DNA of 48,668 nt from Senegalia massiliensis (GTDB lineage: Bacteria > Bacillota > Clostridia > Tissierellales > SIT17): positions 1-48,668 of the forward strand of contig NZ_QXXA01000018.1 in assembly GCF_009911265.1 (NCBI RefSeq), given 5' to 3'. The translations under genes were made by a program, and so were the position numbers. Below, piece after piece: positions 17,541-26,789 of the stretch (its first letter is position 1; each line of letters begins with the position of its first letter). Under the pieces are notes generated by a model. The model worked only from the letters and a program-made list of their open reading frames with translations. It was not told the DNA's origin and ran no database searches.

Positions 17541-17735
17541 TCAATCTTATTTCTACATTAGTATCAGCTGAAGGAATAAATGAATTATTTAAATTACAAG
17601 AACAAATGCTATATTTATAAGAGATATAAAATCTAAAGTATTATTTGAACAGATTTGTGTAGTTTTTTAAGATAATTATCTATTTGGATAGATTATTTTA
17701 GTAGCAAAAATCCTACGCAAGCTAAGAAGTGGAAT
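17537..17735 (+). pseudogene. Decayed remnant of an ABC-transporter ATPase domain
   Basis: There is no usable ORF here, but one frame reads NAIFIRDIKSKVLFEQ then ICVVF-stop-DNYLFG. This resembles the Q-loop region of ABC exporters (compare QMSVVFQDVYLL in the gene just upstream), with a stop codon exactly where the conserved glutamine belongs. A short run in another frame just after 17540 (ISTLVSAEGINELFKLQEQ) also looks like former coding sequence. It is probably what is left of a third ABC gene or of a duplicated end of the pair. Confidence 0.45.
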
Positions 17736-18102
17736 ATACAAAATTAATATAGTTAACATATATTAAAACTTTACATGTAAGGAGAAGAAAGTAAACTAAT
17801 TTTCTTCTCCTTTTTTATGTATGGAATGCATGGGCATAGGATACAGTAGTATTGATGTGAATATGACTTTGCATAAATTTGTTAATATTTTAATATACAG
17901 TCTTAGTTAGATATGTTAACTAAATTGAAACTATCAAAGGTTGATTAATTAATCATGGTTTATTAATTTATTTTCACTGTATTAAAAGTTTAGATGGTCT
18001 TAATATAGTAGAAAACATAAGAAAAATTGAGAAAATCATATATATTATAAAGTAATTTGGGTATAATTTATTTTAAACTGAGATTAAATTTAATTATTAG
18101 AC
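17736..18102. other. AT-rich intergenic stretch before ctsR
   Basis: I see no convincing gene. It holds one terminator hairpin (17779-17816) and a TTGATTAATTAATCA palindrome near 17941. A 29-codon ATG frame at 17821 has no ribosome binding site. Confidence 0.5.
17779..17816 (+). terminator. Terminator downstream of the ABC cluster
   Basis: The 12-bp stem AAGGAGAAGAAA / TTTCTTCTCCTT (17779-17790 with 17801-17812) is followed by four more T. It probably ends the ABC operon, implying that the decayed segment before it was once transcribed with the pair. Confidence 0.85.
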
Positions 18103-18156
18103 TTGAATAATAAATAAGATATTATATAATGAAAATAAAGGTCAAACAAGGTCAAA
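18103..18156 (+). promoter_or_regulatory. ctsR promoter with CtsR operator
   Basis: TTGAAT (18103-18108), 16 bp, TATAAT (18125-18130), then the heptad direct repeat GGTCAAA-CAA-GGTCAAA (18140-18156), a perfect match to the known CtsR operator. The operator covers the transcription start, so CtsR would autorepress the operon until heat or protein stress. Confidence 0.95.
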
Positions 18157-18187
18157 GTAAAATTAAAGTGAATTTGGTGGGATAACT

Positions 18188-18652
18188 ATGGCAAGAATTA
18201 GTGATATTATAGAGAAATTTATAGTTTCAATGATGACAGATACTGAAAAAGATATTTTAGAAATTCAAAGAAATGAATTAGCAGAACATTTTAAATGTGC
18301 TCCATCTCAGATAAATTATGTTTTAGCTACTAGATTTACTCCAGAGAAAGGATATTATATTGAGAGTAAAAGAGGTGGTGGCGGGTATATAAAAATAATA
18401 AGGGTTAATATCAAAGAAGAAAAAGACATTAGAAAGTTATTAATAAATAGCATAGGTAATAGTATTACAACTCAAAAATCATATAATATTATAGATAATC
18501 TTAATGAAAAAGAGTTTATAACAAATAGAGAGTCCTTAATTATGAAAAATGCTATAAGTAATAGTTCACTATCTTTAGTAGGGGAATATAAAAATGAATT
18601 AAGAGCAAAAATATTTAAGTATATGCTAATTTCATTGTTAAGTGAGGAGTGA
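18188..18652 (+). CDS. ctsR: Transcriptional repressor of class III stress genes CtsR
   Basis: 154 residues, the normal CtsR length. The N-terminal winged-helix includes the glycine-rich wing KRGGGGYIKI (about residues 60-69), which contacts the operator and acts as the heat sensor in Bacillus-type CtsR. It represses the clp stress genes at the GGTCAAA repeat found 32-48 bp upstream of its own start. First gene of the ctsR-mcsA-mcsB-clpC operon; the mcsA start follows by 4 bp. GGTGGGATAACT-type spacing gives a moderate ribosome binding site. Confidence 0.95.
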   Translation: MARISDIIEKFIVSMMTDTEKDILEIQRNELAEHFKCAPSQINYVLATRFTPEKGYYIESKRGGGGYIKIIRVNIKEEKDIRKLLINSIGNSITTQKSYNIIDNLNEKEFITNRESLIMKNAISNSSLSLVGEYKNELRAKIFKYMLISLLSEE

Positions 18653-18656
18653 AAAA

Positions 18657-19154
18657 ATGATTTGTGATAGATGCGGAAAAAATCAAGCAACAGTTCATTA
18701 CAAAGAAATAATAAATGGAAATAAGAAAGAAATGCATTTATGTGATGAATGTGCTCATAATAAACAAATATCTTCACCATTTTCAATTAATCAGTTACTT
18801 GCAGGATTAATTGATAGTGGATTTGATAAAAGTGTTGGATTCGATTATATGGAGCCTAAAAAGTGTGAAAATTGTGGGATGACTTATAATAGATTTAAAC
18901 AAACAGGAAAATTAGGATGTAGTAAATGTTATGAAACATTTAATGAAAATCTAAATCCTTTATTTAAAAGAATCCATGGTCATGATACTCATAGAGGTAA
19001 AATACCAAATAGAGCAGGTAAAAGTATAAAATTAAGAAATGATATAAAAAAATTAACTAAAGAATTAAATAAGGCTATAGAAAATGAGGAGTTTGAAAAA
19101 GCTGCAGAATTGAGAGATGAAATAAGGGATCTTAGAGAGGATATAAAAGAGTAA
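18657..19154 (+). CDS. mcsA: McsA, zinc-finger activator of the McsB arginine kinase
   Basis: 165 residues. Two CxxC pairs (C3/C6 with C29/C32) and another set (C70/C73 with C88/C91) form the zinc-binding domains. A UVR motif at about 125-163 (ELNKAIENEEFEKAAELRDE) mediates Clp/McsB contacts. McsA activates McsB and helps release CtsR. The ATG at 18657 (MICDRCGK) is preferred over the upstream in-frame start at 18642 because GTGAGGAG (18640-18648) is its ribosome binding site and the family starts right at the first CxxC. Sits 4 bp after ctsR and 12 bp before mcsB. Confidence 0.93.
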   Translation: MICDRCGKNQATVHYKEIINGNKKEMHLCDECAHNKQISSPFSINQLLAGLIDSGFDKSVGFDYMEPKKCENCGMTYNRFKQTGKLGCSKCYETFNENLNPLFKRIHGHDTHRGKIPNRAGKSIKLRNDIKKLTKELNKAIENEEFEKAAELRDEIRDLREDIKE

Positions 19155-19166
19155 GAGGTGATTTAA

Positions 19167-20201
19167 ATGAAATGGTTAGATTGTGATAGTTGCGATCAAG
19201 ATATAGTTGTAAGTAGTAGAATAAGACTTGCAAGAAATATAGAAAATATAAAATTTCCTCAAAAGATAAATAAAGATGATTCTGAGAGTGTAAAAGAACA
19301 AATAAAAAAAGCTGTAACAGAAAATGATGAAATAGGTAAAAATTATAGATATTATGATATGAAAAATTTAAATATAGTTGAAAGTAGAAAATATGTAGAA
19401 GATCATTTGATATCTCCTGGATTACTTGAACATAATAAAATTGGTGGTTTTTTACTGAGTGAAGATGAAAAATCCACAATTATGATAAATGAAGAAGATC
19501 ATATAAGAATGCAAGTTTTGTATCCAGGATTTGAATTAGAAAAATGTTTTGATGAATCTAATAGAATTGATGATATTTTAGAAGGTAAAATTAAATATGC
19601 ATTTGATGAAAAGATAGGTTATTTAACTTCATGTCCTACTAATATAGGTACTGGCATGAGGGCATCAGTGATGTTACATCTACCTTCACTTGTTATAACA
19701 AATCAAATCAATGGAATAATTCAAGCAGTAAATCAAATCGGTCTTACTGTGAGAGGTGTATATGGAGAAGGAAGTAATGCGATGGGTAATTTATTTCAAA
19801 TATCTAATCAGACTACAATAGGTGAGTCCGAAGACGATATAATTCAAAAATTAAAGAATATAGTAAATCAACTTGTTAAAAATGAACGAAATGCTAGAAG
19901 TACTATCTATACTAATAATAAAATAAGAATGGAAGATAAAGTATGTAGATCACTTGGTACATTAAAAAATGCAAGAATATTATCTACTGATGAAGCAATG
20001 AGTCTATTATCGGATGTAAAATTAGGTATAGAAATGAGCATAATAGATAATATTGATAGAGTAATAATAAATAAGCTTATGATAGAAATACAGCCTGCAC
20101 ATATTTTAAATAGTGCAGATAAAGATTTAGATGCAAATGACAGAGATATATTAAGAGCAAAAATTGTAAGAGAATCATTAGAAGAGGAGGTAATTAAATA
20201 A
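19167..20201 (+). CDS. mcsB: Protein arginine kinase McsB
   Basis: 344 residues of the guanido-kinase fold that phosphorylates arginines on misfolded proteins, marking them for ClpCP. Nucleotide-binding arginines lie in SSRIRLARN (16-24), and the catalytic-cysteine loop is [13 protein letters not shown] (from about residue 156), both diagnostic. The C-terminal helical domain is present, so it is full length. AGAGGTG precedes the ATG. The stop overlaps the clpC start by one base, giving translational coupling with the protease ATPase it feeds. Confidence 0.95.
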   Translation: MKWLDCDSCDQDIVVSSRIRLARNIENIKFPQKINKDDSESVKEQIKKAVTENDEIGKNYRYYDMKNLNIVESRKYVEDHLISPGLLEHNKIGGFLLSEDEKSTIMINEEDHIRMQVLYPGFELEKCFDESNRIDDILEGKIKYAFDEKIGYLTSCPTNIGTGMRASVMLHLPSLVITNQINGIIQAVNQIGLTVRGVYGEGSNAMGNLFQISNQTTIGESEDDIIQKLKNIVNQLVKNERNARSTIYTNNKIRMEDKVCRSLGTLKNARILSTDEAMSLLSDVKLGIEMSIIDNIDRVIINKLMIEIQPAHILNSADKDLDANDRDILRAKIVRESLEEEVIK

Positions 20202-22651
20202 TGGCAATGTTTGGAAGATTTTCAGAAAGAGCACAAAAGGCAATTATATTGTCACAAGAAGAAGCAAAATCATTAAATCATAATTATGTAGGAACAGAAC
20301 ATTTATTACTGGGAGTATCAAAAGAAGGAGAAGGAATTGCAGCACAAGTATTAAATAAATTAGGAGCAACTACTGATAAAATAAAGGTAGAAATAGAAAA
20401 GAGACTTGGAAAAGGAAAAGAAGCTACAGAAGTCTTGGGCTTTACCCCTAGAACTAAAAAGGTATTTGAGTTAAGTTTTATGGAAGCAAGAAATATTGGT
20501 CATAATTATGTAGGTACTGAACATATATTACTTGGACTTATAAAAGAAGGAGAAGGTGTAGCTCCTAATCTATTAAAAGCTATGGGTATTGATTTAAATA
20601 TGCTAAGAAATGAAATTATAAAGATGCTTGGTAATACAAACTCTAGTAGTGGATCTTCTGGAATGAATACCTCAGGAGGTAATAGAAGTAATACAAAAAC
20701 ACCTACATTAGATAAATACGGAAGAGATTTAACTGAGTATGCCAATGAGGGTAAATTAGATCCAGTTATAGGAAGACAAAAAGAAATTGAGAGAGTAGTT
20801 CAAGTGTTAAGCAGGAGAACAAAAAATAATCCTGTGTTAATAGGTGAACCAGGAGTAGGAAAAACAGCAGTTGCAGAAGGCCTTGCACAAGAAATAAATG
20901 AAGGCAAAATTCCAGAAATATTAAAAGATAAAAGAGTAGTTACTTTAGATTTAGCTTCAATGGTAGCTGGAGCAAAATATAGAGGTGAATTTGAAGATAG
21001 ACTTAAAAAAATAATGGAAGAGATAAGAAATGCAGGAGATATAATACTTTTCATTGATGAAATGCATACCATAATAGGTGCAGGTGCAGCAGAAGGTGCA
21101 ATTGATGCATCTAATATATTAAAGCCAGCACTTGCAAGAGGTGAACTTCAAGCAATAGGCGCTACAACTTTAGATGAATATAAAAAACATATAGAAAAAG
21201 ATGCTGCACTTGAGAGAAGGTTCCAACCAATACAGGTAGAAGCTCCTTCAATAAAAGATACAGTTAAAATACTTGAAGGATTGAGAGATAGATATGAAGC
21301 ACATCATAGGGTGAAAATTACAGATGAAGCCTTAAAAGCTGCAGCAGAATTATCTGAAAGATATATTACTGATAGACATCTTCCAGATAAAGCTATAGAT
21401 TTAATTGATGAAGCAGCTTCACGTGTAAGAATTCAGACAATAACAGCACCTCCAGAACTTAAAGATATTGAATCAAGATTAGAAGAATTATCACAAGAAA
21501 AAGAAGAAGCAGTAAATACTCAAAACTATGAAAAAGCAGCACAATTACGTGATGAAGAAAAGAAACTAAAAGAAAAGTTAGAACAGGAAAGAAATGAATG
21601 GCAAAAAGATAAGAGATCAAAGGCTAATGAAGTTGGATATGAGGAAATAGCTCACATTGTATCTTCATGGACTGGAGTTCCTGTAAAGAAAATGACAGTT
21701 GAAGAATCAGAAAGATTACTAAATTTAGAAGGATTACTTCATGAAAGGGTAATAGGTCAAGATCAAGCTGTAAAAGCAGTTGCAAGTGCTGTAAGAAGAG
21801 CAAGAGTAGGGCTTAAAGATCCAGATAAACCTATAGGTTCATTTATATTTTTAGGACCAACAGGAGTAGGTAAAACTGAGTTATCTAGAGCACTTGCAGA
21901 GGCACTATTTGGAGAACAAGATGCGATGATTAGAATTGATATGTCAGAATACATGGAAAAACATTCTGTATCACGTCTTGTAGGTTCACCACCAGGATAT
22001 GTAGGTTATGATGAAGGTGGCCAATTAACTGAAAAAGTAAGAAGAAAACCATATTCAGTAATATTATTTGATGAAATTGAAAAAGCACATCCAGATGTAT
22101 TTAATATACTTCTTCAATTATTAGATGATGGTAGGCTTACTGATTCAAAAGGAAGAACAGTAGACTTTAAAAATACAGTTGTTATTATGACATCAAATGT
22201 AGGGGCATCTACTATTAAAAAACAAAAGACACTTGGATTTACAGCACCACAAGATGAAGAAAAAGCAGAATATGAAAAAATGCGTGATAATGTTATGGAT
22301 GAATTAAGAAGAAGTTTTAGACCAGAGTTCTTAAATAGAATAGATGAAGTAATAGTATTCCACTCATTAAATCAAACTCATATAAATGAGATAGTAGAGC
22401 TTATGGTAAGAGACTTAGAAAAACGACTTAAGAAATTAGATATAGACATCAAACTAACAGATAATGCAAAAGAATATATAGGTAAAGAAGGATTTGATCC
22501 TCAATTTGGTGCAAGACCACTTGAAAGAACTATAAGAAAGAAAATAGAAGATAAACTTTCAGAAGAGATACTAAAAGGTGATTTAGAAAAAAGTGATAAC
22601 ATCCTAGTGGATTTAGATGAAAATGAAGAGTTAACATTTAGTAAAGAGTAA
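20201..22651 (+). CDS. clpC: ATP-dependent Clp protease ATP-binding subunit ClpC
   Basis: 816-residue Hsp100 AAA+ unfoldase. Two Clp-N repeats (1-145; [13 protein letters not shown] occurs twice in near-identical form), AAA-1 with GEPGVGKT (about 215), a UVR/M-domain (about 425-465, [19 protein letters not shown]) that binds McsB or MecA-type adaptors, AAA-2 with GPTGVGKT (about 552), and the C-terminal small domain. It unfolds arginine-phosphorylated or adaptor-bound substrates for ClpP. The ATG overlaps the mcsB stop; GAGGAGG (20184-20190) is the ribosome binding site. Last gene of the operon; terminator follows. Confidence 0.97.
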   Translation: MAMFGRFSERAQKAIILSQEEAKSLNHNYVGTEHLLLGVSKEGEGIAAQVLNKLGATTDKIKVEIEKRLGKGKEATEVLGFTPRTKKVFELSFMEARNIGHNYVGTEHILLGLIKEGEGVAPNLLKAMGIDLNMLRNEIIKMLGNTNSSSGSSGMNTSGGNRSNTKTPTLDKYGRDLTEYANEGKLDPVIGRQKEIERVVQVLSRRTKNNPVLIGEPGVGKTAVAEGLAQEINEGKIPEILKDKRVVTLDLASMVAGAKYRGEFEDRLKKIMEEIRNAGDIILFIDEMHTIIGAGAAEGAIDASNILKPALARGELQAIGATTLDEYKKHIEKDAALERRFQPIQVEAPSIKDTVKILEGLRDRYEAHHRVKITDEALKAAAELSERYITDRHLPDKAIDLIDEAASRVRIQTITAPPELKDIESRLEELSQEKEEAVNTQNYEKAAQLRDEEKKLKEKLEQERNEWQKDKRSKANEVGYEEIAHIVSSWTGVPVKKMTVEESERLLNLEGLLHERVIGQDQAVKAVASAVRRARVGLKDPDKPIGSFIFLGPTGVGKTELSRALAEALFGEQDAMIRIDMSEYMEKHSVSRLVGSPPGYVGYDEGGQLTEKVRRKPYSVILFDEIEKAHPDVFNILLQLLDDGRLTDSKGRTVDFKNTVVIMTSNVGASTIKKQKTLGFTAPQDEEKAEYEKMRDNVMDELRRSFRPEFLNRIDEVIVFHSLNQTHINEIVELMVRDLEKRLKKLDIDIKLTDNAKEYIGKEGFDPQFGARPLERTIRKKIEDKLSEEILKGDLEKSDNILVDLDENEELTFSKE

Positions 22652-22666
22652 TTAGAAAAAATTAAG

Positions 22667-22698
22667 GGCTAGTAATATTAATATTGCTAGCCTTTTTT
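22667..22698 (+). terminator. Terminator of the ctsR-clpC operon
   Basis: A 10-bp stem (22667-22676 with 22683-22692, one G-T pair, 6-nt loop) is followed by TTTTTT. The T-rich tail TTATTTTT just after it (22697-22704) was the target of the IS1595-like insertion. Confidence 0.88.
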
Positions 22699-22783
22699 AT
22701 TTTTGGCTCTGTTAAAGTCTGTTGTTGATTAATTGGTTTATAGGAACTTATGTTCTGTAATGGGTTTAACTATATAAAAGTTG

Positions 22784-23208
22784 GTGATAAACGTGAGAGC
22801 AACTGATATTCTTAAAGCCATTCAAAAACTAAATCCATCAGAAAAGCAATGTTATAGCTGTAAAGCGTGTAAAAAGATATTTACTGACCTAACAAATACT
22901 ACTCTATATCGAACACGCCATCTTAATCAATGGATTAAATTCATCGAATGTATGATAGAAGGATACTATCTTCGTAAATCTGCTGAAAAGGTATGGATAT
23001 TTATCAATTCAAGTCTGATGATAAGGTTCGTACAAAGGGACTATACCATATCTAGAACGTTAACAATTATCTGGCTTGGTTTCAAGTGTTAGAATTCATT
23101 CAACATCAAAGGAATCCTATTACTATGAATGACTTGATGATTAAAGGAAATTTAATACAAAATATGGAGACATATGATATACTTAGGTTATCTAGATTCA
23201 CGATATAA
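22784..23208 (+). pseudogene. IS1595-family transposase, degraded
   Basis: The first part reads ILKAIQKLNPSEKQ, then a zinc ribbon CYSCKACKKIFTDLTNT and LYRTRHLNQWIKFIECM, the N-terminal pattern of IS1595-type transposases. The middle catalytic region is missing. In another frame the C-terminal part resumes as IYQFKSDDKVRTKGLYHI, then a stop where YHIQNVN is expected, then NVNNYLAWFQVLEF. At least one frameshift, one nonsense codon and large deletions separate it from a functional enzyme, so the element cannot move on its own. Confidence 0.8.
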
Positions 23209-23251
23209 ACAATACTGCTTGTTCAACTAACGGAGCAGGATTATTTAAGAA

Positions 23252-23279
23252 TTGACATTCAATACTTAAATAATGTAAT
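23252..23279 (+). promoter_or_regulatory. Promoter inside the IS element for the methyltransferase
   Basis: TTGACA (23252-23257), 16 bp, TGTAAT (23274-23279), then AGGAGGGG and an ATG at 23316. The passenger gene thus had its own expression signals. Confidence 0.6.
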
Positions 23280-23315
23280 TCTTAGTATGAAACTATACAA
23301 TTAGGAGGGGTTACA

Positions 23316-24098
23316 ATGGATACGACACAACAGAACAGTAATGCTTGGGATAAAAAGGTAGAGGAAGGCTCTAGATACACTAAATCTGTAAGTCGTGAAA
23401 TAATAGAAAAAAGTAAGTCAGGTGAATGGGAAATCACAGTTACCACAGAAAAATCAGTTCCTAGAAAATGGTTTCCAAAATCATTAGACGGGTTAAAGAT
23501 ACTTTGTTTAGCATCAGGTGGAGGGCAACAAGGCCCCGTTTTAGCTGCCACTGGAGCAGATGTAACAGTTACTGATATATCTAAAAAGCAACTAGAATAA
23601 GATGAAAAGGTAGCGAAACGTGATGGATTAACTTTGAAAACAATACAAGGAGATATGTCGGACCTTAGTGATTTCGAAGATGAATATTTTGATATTGTAG
23701 TAAACCCTGTATCTAATTTGTTTGTAAAAGATGTACAACCTGTATGGAATGAAGTTTCAAGAGTTTTAAAGAATAATGGAATTCTGATTTCTGGATTTAC
23801 AAACCCTTTATTATGGATTTTTGATGACAATCAAGAAAGAAAAGGTATTTTAGATGTTAAACATTCTATACCTTCATCTACATTGGATTATTTACCAAAG
23901 GATGAAGTTCAAGGTTACATCGATTCTAGTCAAACAATAGAATATGCACATACTTTAGAAGACCAAATCCAAGGACAGATAGACGCTGGTTTTGTTATTA
24001 CAGGTTTTTATGAGGATGATTTTGGCGGAACAAGAATCATTGATAAGCATATCAAAACTTTTATTGCTACTAGAGCAATTAAACTAAAAGTAGATTAA
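23316..24098 (+). pseudogene. Passenger SAM-dependent methyltransferase interrupted by one nonsense codon
   Basis: One frame of 261 codons encodes a class I methyltransferase: motif I ILCLASGGGQQGPVLAATGA, the acidic strand VTVTDISKKQLE, then a TAA at 23598-23600, then DEKVAKRDGL and TIQGDMSDLSDF, FDIVVNPVSNLF, and a C-terminal part with FYEDDFGGTRIID. The family normally has a glutamine where the TAA is, so a single C-to-T change (CAA to TAA) explains it. No other damage is visible, so the loss is recent, or a sequencing error, or tolerated by readthrough. AGGAGGGG precedes the ATG. Substrate unknown. Lying inside the IS element, it is acquired cargo. Confidence 0.85.
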
Positions 24099-24105
24099 GA
24101 ATTTC

Positions 24106-24139
24106 CTTGTTGCACTAACGGGTACGTTAGTTGAACAAG
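24106..24139. repeat. Hairpin repeat at the end of the passenger gene, half copy at 23217
   Basis: Bases 24106-24120 pair with 24125-24139 at 13 of 15 positions around a GGTA loop. The right arm, as reverse complement TGCTTGTTCAACTAACG, recurs exactly at 23217-23233, just before the passenger gene's promoter. The two copies therefore bracket the methyltransferase in inverted orientation. Confidence 0.7.
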
Positions 24140-24144
24140 CAAAT

Positions 24145-24192
24145 ATTATAAAAATGAAACTTCCTAATTTATGGAAGTTTCATTTTTATAAT
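24145..24192. terminator. 20-bp perfect hairpin near the right end of the IS element
   Basis: ATTATAAAAATGAAACTTCC (24145-24164) pairs perfectly with 24173-24192 across an 8-nt loop. The T-rich 3' arm would work as a terminator for the methyltransferase; the AT-rich base works in either direction. Confidence 0.7.
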
Positions 24193-24287
24193 AAATATCA
24201 ACATTAAACTTTAACAGAGTCTTATTTTTAAAAGGATTTATATACTTTTTATAGAATAATATTAGTATATAGAGTTTTAATATAGGA

Positions 24288-24467
24288 ATGAGAAAACCTA
24301 GTTTAAAGAAAATAATAGCTGCAAAAACTAGTATAAAAAGACAAATAGTACATCGTTCAGGACTTAAAATGCCTAAAGGATACGGCTGGTTAATAAATTC
24401 TAAAAAATATGCATATAATAAAACCTCATTTGATATTTTTAAAGTTCTTAAAAAGATATTTAAGTAA
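24288..24467 (+). CDS. Small basic hypothetical protein (59 aa)
   Basis: An ATG frame of 59 codons begins MRKPSLKKIIAAKTSIKRQI and contains GLKMPKGYGWL and KKYAYNKTSFDIF. It is very basic (about 17 Lys/Arg), without membrane segment or signal. The style resembles small Lys/Arg-rich conserved proteins often found near mobile elements in Firmicutes, but I cannot name a family. It lies just outside the right end of the IS element, 31 bp before dsdA. The ribosome binding site (AGGA directly before the ATG) is poor, which lowers confidence. The antisense frame of similar length is hydrophobic noise. Confidence 0.5.
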   Translation: MRKPSLKKIIAAKTSIKRQIVHRSGLKMPKGYGWLINSKKYAYNKTSFDIFKVLKKIFK

Positions 24468-24498
24468 AAATTCATAACTAAAAAGGATGTGATTATAA

Positions 24499-25743
24499 AT
24501 GGATATTATTGATAGATTAAAATCATTAAATGAAATAATTTGGTATAATCCCAATTATATAGCTTACCCGAATATGAATGATTTTTCTATTAATATAGAA
24601 GATGTAAAGAAAGCAGAGTCAAGGCTTTTGAGGTTTACACCTTATATTGAAAAAGTTTTTCCAGAGACTAAAGATGGAATTATAGAATCTCCTATAAATA
24701 GAATATATAAAATGAAAAATAAAATAGAGAATATTTTTGATACTAAAATATATGGAAATCTTCTTTTGAAAAGAGATGATCTGCTTCCTATAGCTGGTTC
24801 AATAAAGGCTCGAGGAGGAATATATGAAGTTTTAAAATATGCAGAAGAACTTTTGCTAAAACAAGGATTACTTAACATAAATGATGATTATAGAATATTA
24901 ACAGAAGAAAAGTTTAAGAATTTCTTTTCACAATATACTATACAAGTAGGAAGTACAGGCAATCTTGGACTTAGTATAGGAATTATAAGTGCTAAGATTG
25001 GATTTAAGGTGATAGTACATATGTCATATGATGCTAAGAAATGGAAAAAAGATTTGCTTAGATCTAAAGGTGTTAAAGTAGTAGAGTATGAAGATGATTA
25101 TTCTATAGCTGTTAAAGAAGGAAGATATTTATCTGATAGAGATCCTAAGAGTTATTTTATAGATGATGAAAATTCAAAAAATCTATTTTTAGGATATACA
25201 GTTGGTGGTATGAGAGTTAAAAAACAATTAGATAATATGGGAATTCTAGTAGATGAAGACAATCCTTTATTCGTATATTTACCTTGTGGAGTAGGAGGTG
25301 GTCCTGGAGGGGTTGCTTATGGACTTAAACTTGTGTATGGAGATAATGTAAAATGTTTTTTTGCAGAACCAACTCATTCTCCTGCAATGTTATTAGGGCT
25401 TGCAACAGGAAAATATGATAAAATTTCTGTCAAAGATATTGGATTAGATAATAAAACTGAAGCTGATGGATTGGCAGTTGGTAGACCGTCCCCTATTGCA
25501 AGTGAGATCATGGATAAACTTCTTACCGGAGCATTTACTATAGAAGATAAAAAGTTACATATCTTTTTAAAAGCATTATATAAATCAGAAAATATATTTT
25601 TAGAGCCTTCAGCATTAGCTGGATTTCTAGGCCCAATATTCACATCTTCTAAATATAAAGAAGAAAATATTACACATTTATGCTGGGGTACAGGAGGAAG
25701 CTTAGTTCCAAAAGAAGTGAGAGAAGAATTTTTGATGATATAA
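24499..25743 (+). CDS. dsdA: D-serine dehydratase (D-serine ammonia-lyase)
   Basis: 414-residue fold-type II PLP enzyme that converts D-serine to pyruvate and ammonia. The PLP lysine is K103 in GSIKARGG, the substrate loop is GSTGNLG (151-157), and the phosphate-binding glycine loop is [10 protein letters not shown] (from about 263); all three are typical of DsdA. C-terminal [11 protein letters not shown] completes the fold. Slightly shorter than the E. coli enzyme (442). AAAAGGATG precedes the ATG. No dsdC or dsdX neighbours, so regulation is unclear. It would detoxify or use D-serine for growth. Confidence 0.9.
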   Translation: MDIIDRLKSLNEIIWYNPNYIAYPNMNDFSINIEDVKKAESRLLRFTPYIEKVFPETKDGIIESPINRIYKMKNKIENIFDTKIYGNLLLKRDDLLPIAGSIKARGGIYEVLKYAEELLLKQGLLNINDDYRILTEEKFKNFFSQYTIQVGSTGNLGLSIGIISAKIGFKVIVHMSYDAKKWKKDLLRSKGVKVVEYEDDYSIAVKEGRYLSDRDPKSYFIDDENSKNLFLGYTVGGMRVKKQLDNMGILVDEDNPLFVYLPCGVGGGPGGVAYGLKLVYGDNVKCFFAEPTHSPAMLLGLATGKYDKISVKDIGLDNKTEADGLAVGRPSPIASEIMDKLLTGAFTIEDKKLHIFLKALYKSENIFLEPSALAGFLGPIFTSSKYKEENITHLCWGTGGSLVPKEVREEFLMI

Positions 25744-25776
25744 AGGTCCGAAGTATTAATAAATGATTGGAGCTGA

Positions 25777-26655
25777 ATGATTATGAAAAAAATTACAAAA
25801 TATTTTTTAATATTATTTTCTTTAATAATATTTATATCTTTATTTTCAGCTTGTAGTGGACAGGATGATGAAACTAATGAGTATTCTATGAATACTTTAG
25901 AAAAGGAAATTTCAGATGAAGAAGCTGATTTTAATACACCAGAAGTAGAGAGATCTGAAATAGCAGAGGGCGAAAAAATAATTTCAACTTATTTTATGAG
26001 CCTAGAAACACTTGACTTTGAAAAGACAAGATCAGAGTTAGAAAGTTTAATTGAAAAGCATAAATCTTTTATAGAAAATTCTAATGTGAATTTTAGAGGC
26101 TCTAGTTATTCTAAAAACTATAGATATGGAGACTATTCAATAAGAATTCCAGAAGAAGGTTTAGAAAAATTTAAAACTGACTTAAGTCAAATAGGAAATA
26201 TAATTGAAGAAAGCAAAAACAATCAAGATGTAACAAAACTTTATAGAGATACAGAATCTAGATTAAAGCTAGTAACTTCAAAAGAAAAAAGATTGTTGGA
26301 ACTTTTGGAAAAAGCAGAAAAAATAGAAGATATCATAGCTATTGAATCTGAACTTACTAATACTATTTATGAAAAAGAAAGATTAGAAAAAAGTCTAAAA
26401 TCTATAGATGAAAAAATTGAATATACTACTTTAAATTTACAGCTAATAGAAGTAAGAAATTTTTCCAATACTGATAATGTAGATAATTCACTTATTACTA
26501 GATTGAAAAATGCATTCACTAATTCAATATTTGCTTTTAAAATAGCATTAGAAAACTTTATAATATGGCTAGTATATGCCTTACCTTATATATTAATTTT
26601 AGGTGTTTTAGTATTACTAGGTGTAATATTTATAAAGAAAAGAAAGAAAAAATAA
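25777..26655 (+). CDS. DUF4349-type membrane-anchored lipoprotein
   Basis: 292 residues. An N-terminal signal ends in a lipobox-like FSAC with C26, so the mature protein would be lipid-anchored outside the membrane. The body has the DUF4349 look: paired strands around FMSLETLDFEKTRSELES, a long coiled coil (about 160-215, DVTKLYRDTESRLKLVTSKE), strands ending TTLNLQLIEV, then a C-terminal membrane helix (about 265-287) and a KKRKKK tail in the cytosol. Function unknown; related proteins are suspected of envelope stress or anti-sigma roles, which I cannot confirm. ATG 25777 has TTGGAG upstream; ATG 25783 is an alternative. Confidence 0.8.
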   Translation: MIMKKITKYFLILFSLIIFISLFSACSGQDDETNEYSMNTLEKEISDEEADFNTPEVERSEIAEGEKIISTYFMSLETLDFEKTRSELESLIEKHKSFIENSNVNFRGSSYSKNYRYGDYSIRIPEEGLEKFKTDLSQIGNIIEESKNNQDVTKLYRDTESRLKLVTSKEKRLLELLEKAEKIEDIIAIESELTNTIYEKERLEKSLKSIDEKIEYTTLNLQLIEVRNFSNTDNVDNSLITRLKNAFTNSIFAFKIALENFIIWLVYALPYILILGVLVLLGVIFIKKRKKK

Positions 26656-26675
26656 ATAAATGAAATCTAAGTTAA

Positions 26676-26707
26676 AGGCTATAAGATAATTATTTTATAG
26701 CCCTTTT
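26676..26707 (+). terminator. Terminator after the DUF4349 gene
   Basis: The stem GGCTATAA / TTATAGCC (26677-26684 with 26695-26702) is followed by CTTTTCT. Moderate strength. Confidence 0.65.
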
Positions 26708-26789
26708 CTGATATACTATAACTATAAAAAACTTAAGTTGAATAAAGAATTATTGTTATTAGAATTTTAAAGTTTAGGGGAGATATTAT

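Larger units (their letters stand above)
22705..24221. mobile_element. IS1595-like insertion element with passenger methyltransferase (inactive)
   Basis: Left end GGCTCTGTTAAAGTCT (from 22705) and the reverse complement of the right end GACTCTGTTAAAGTTT (to 24221) form imperfect terminal inverted repeats; about 21 of the first 25 bases agree, extending to a shared TGTTGAT. The element is flanked on both sides by the identical 8-mer TTATTTTT (22697-22704 and 24222-24229), a target-site duplication; 8 bp is the length I know for IS1595-family elements. Inside are a decayed transposase and a methyltransferase gene with its own promoter. The 1517-bp span and both ends are read directly; the family name rests on the transposase remnant. 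Confidence 0.85.

Noticed and set aside
18042-18060. Short TATATATTATA repeats before ctsR as a regulatory element
   Set aside because: Such runs are expected by chance at this base composition; only the CtsR box stands out.
20506-21954. Minus-strand ORFs inside clpC
   Set aside because: Serine/proline-rich shadows of a strongly conserved gene with no initiation signals.
24164-24475. 103-codon minus-strand ORF
   Set aside because: It runs through the IS end, the target duplication and the small basic gene, and its hydrophobic product looks like the shadow of the plus-strand Lys/Arg codons.
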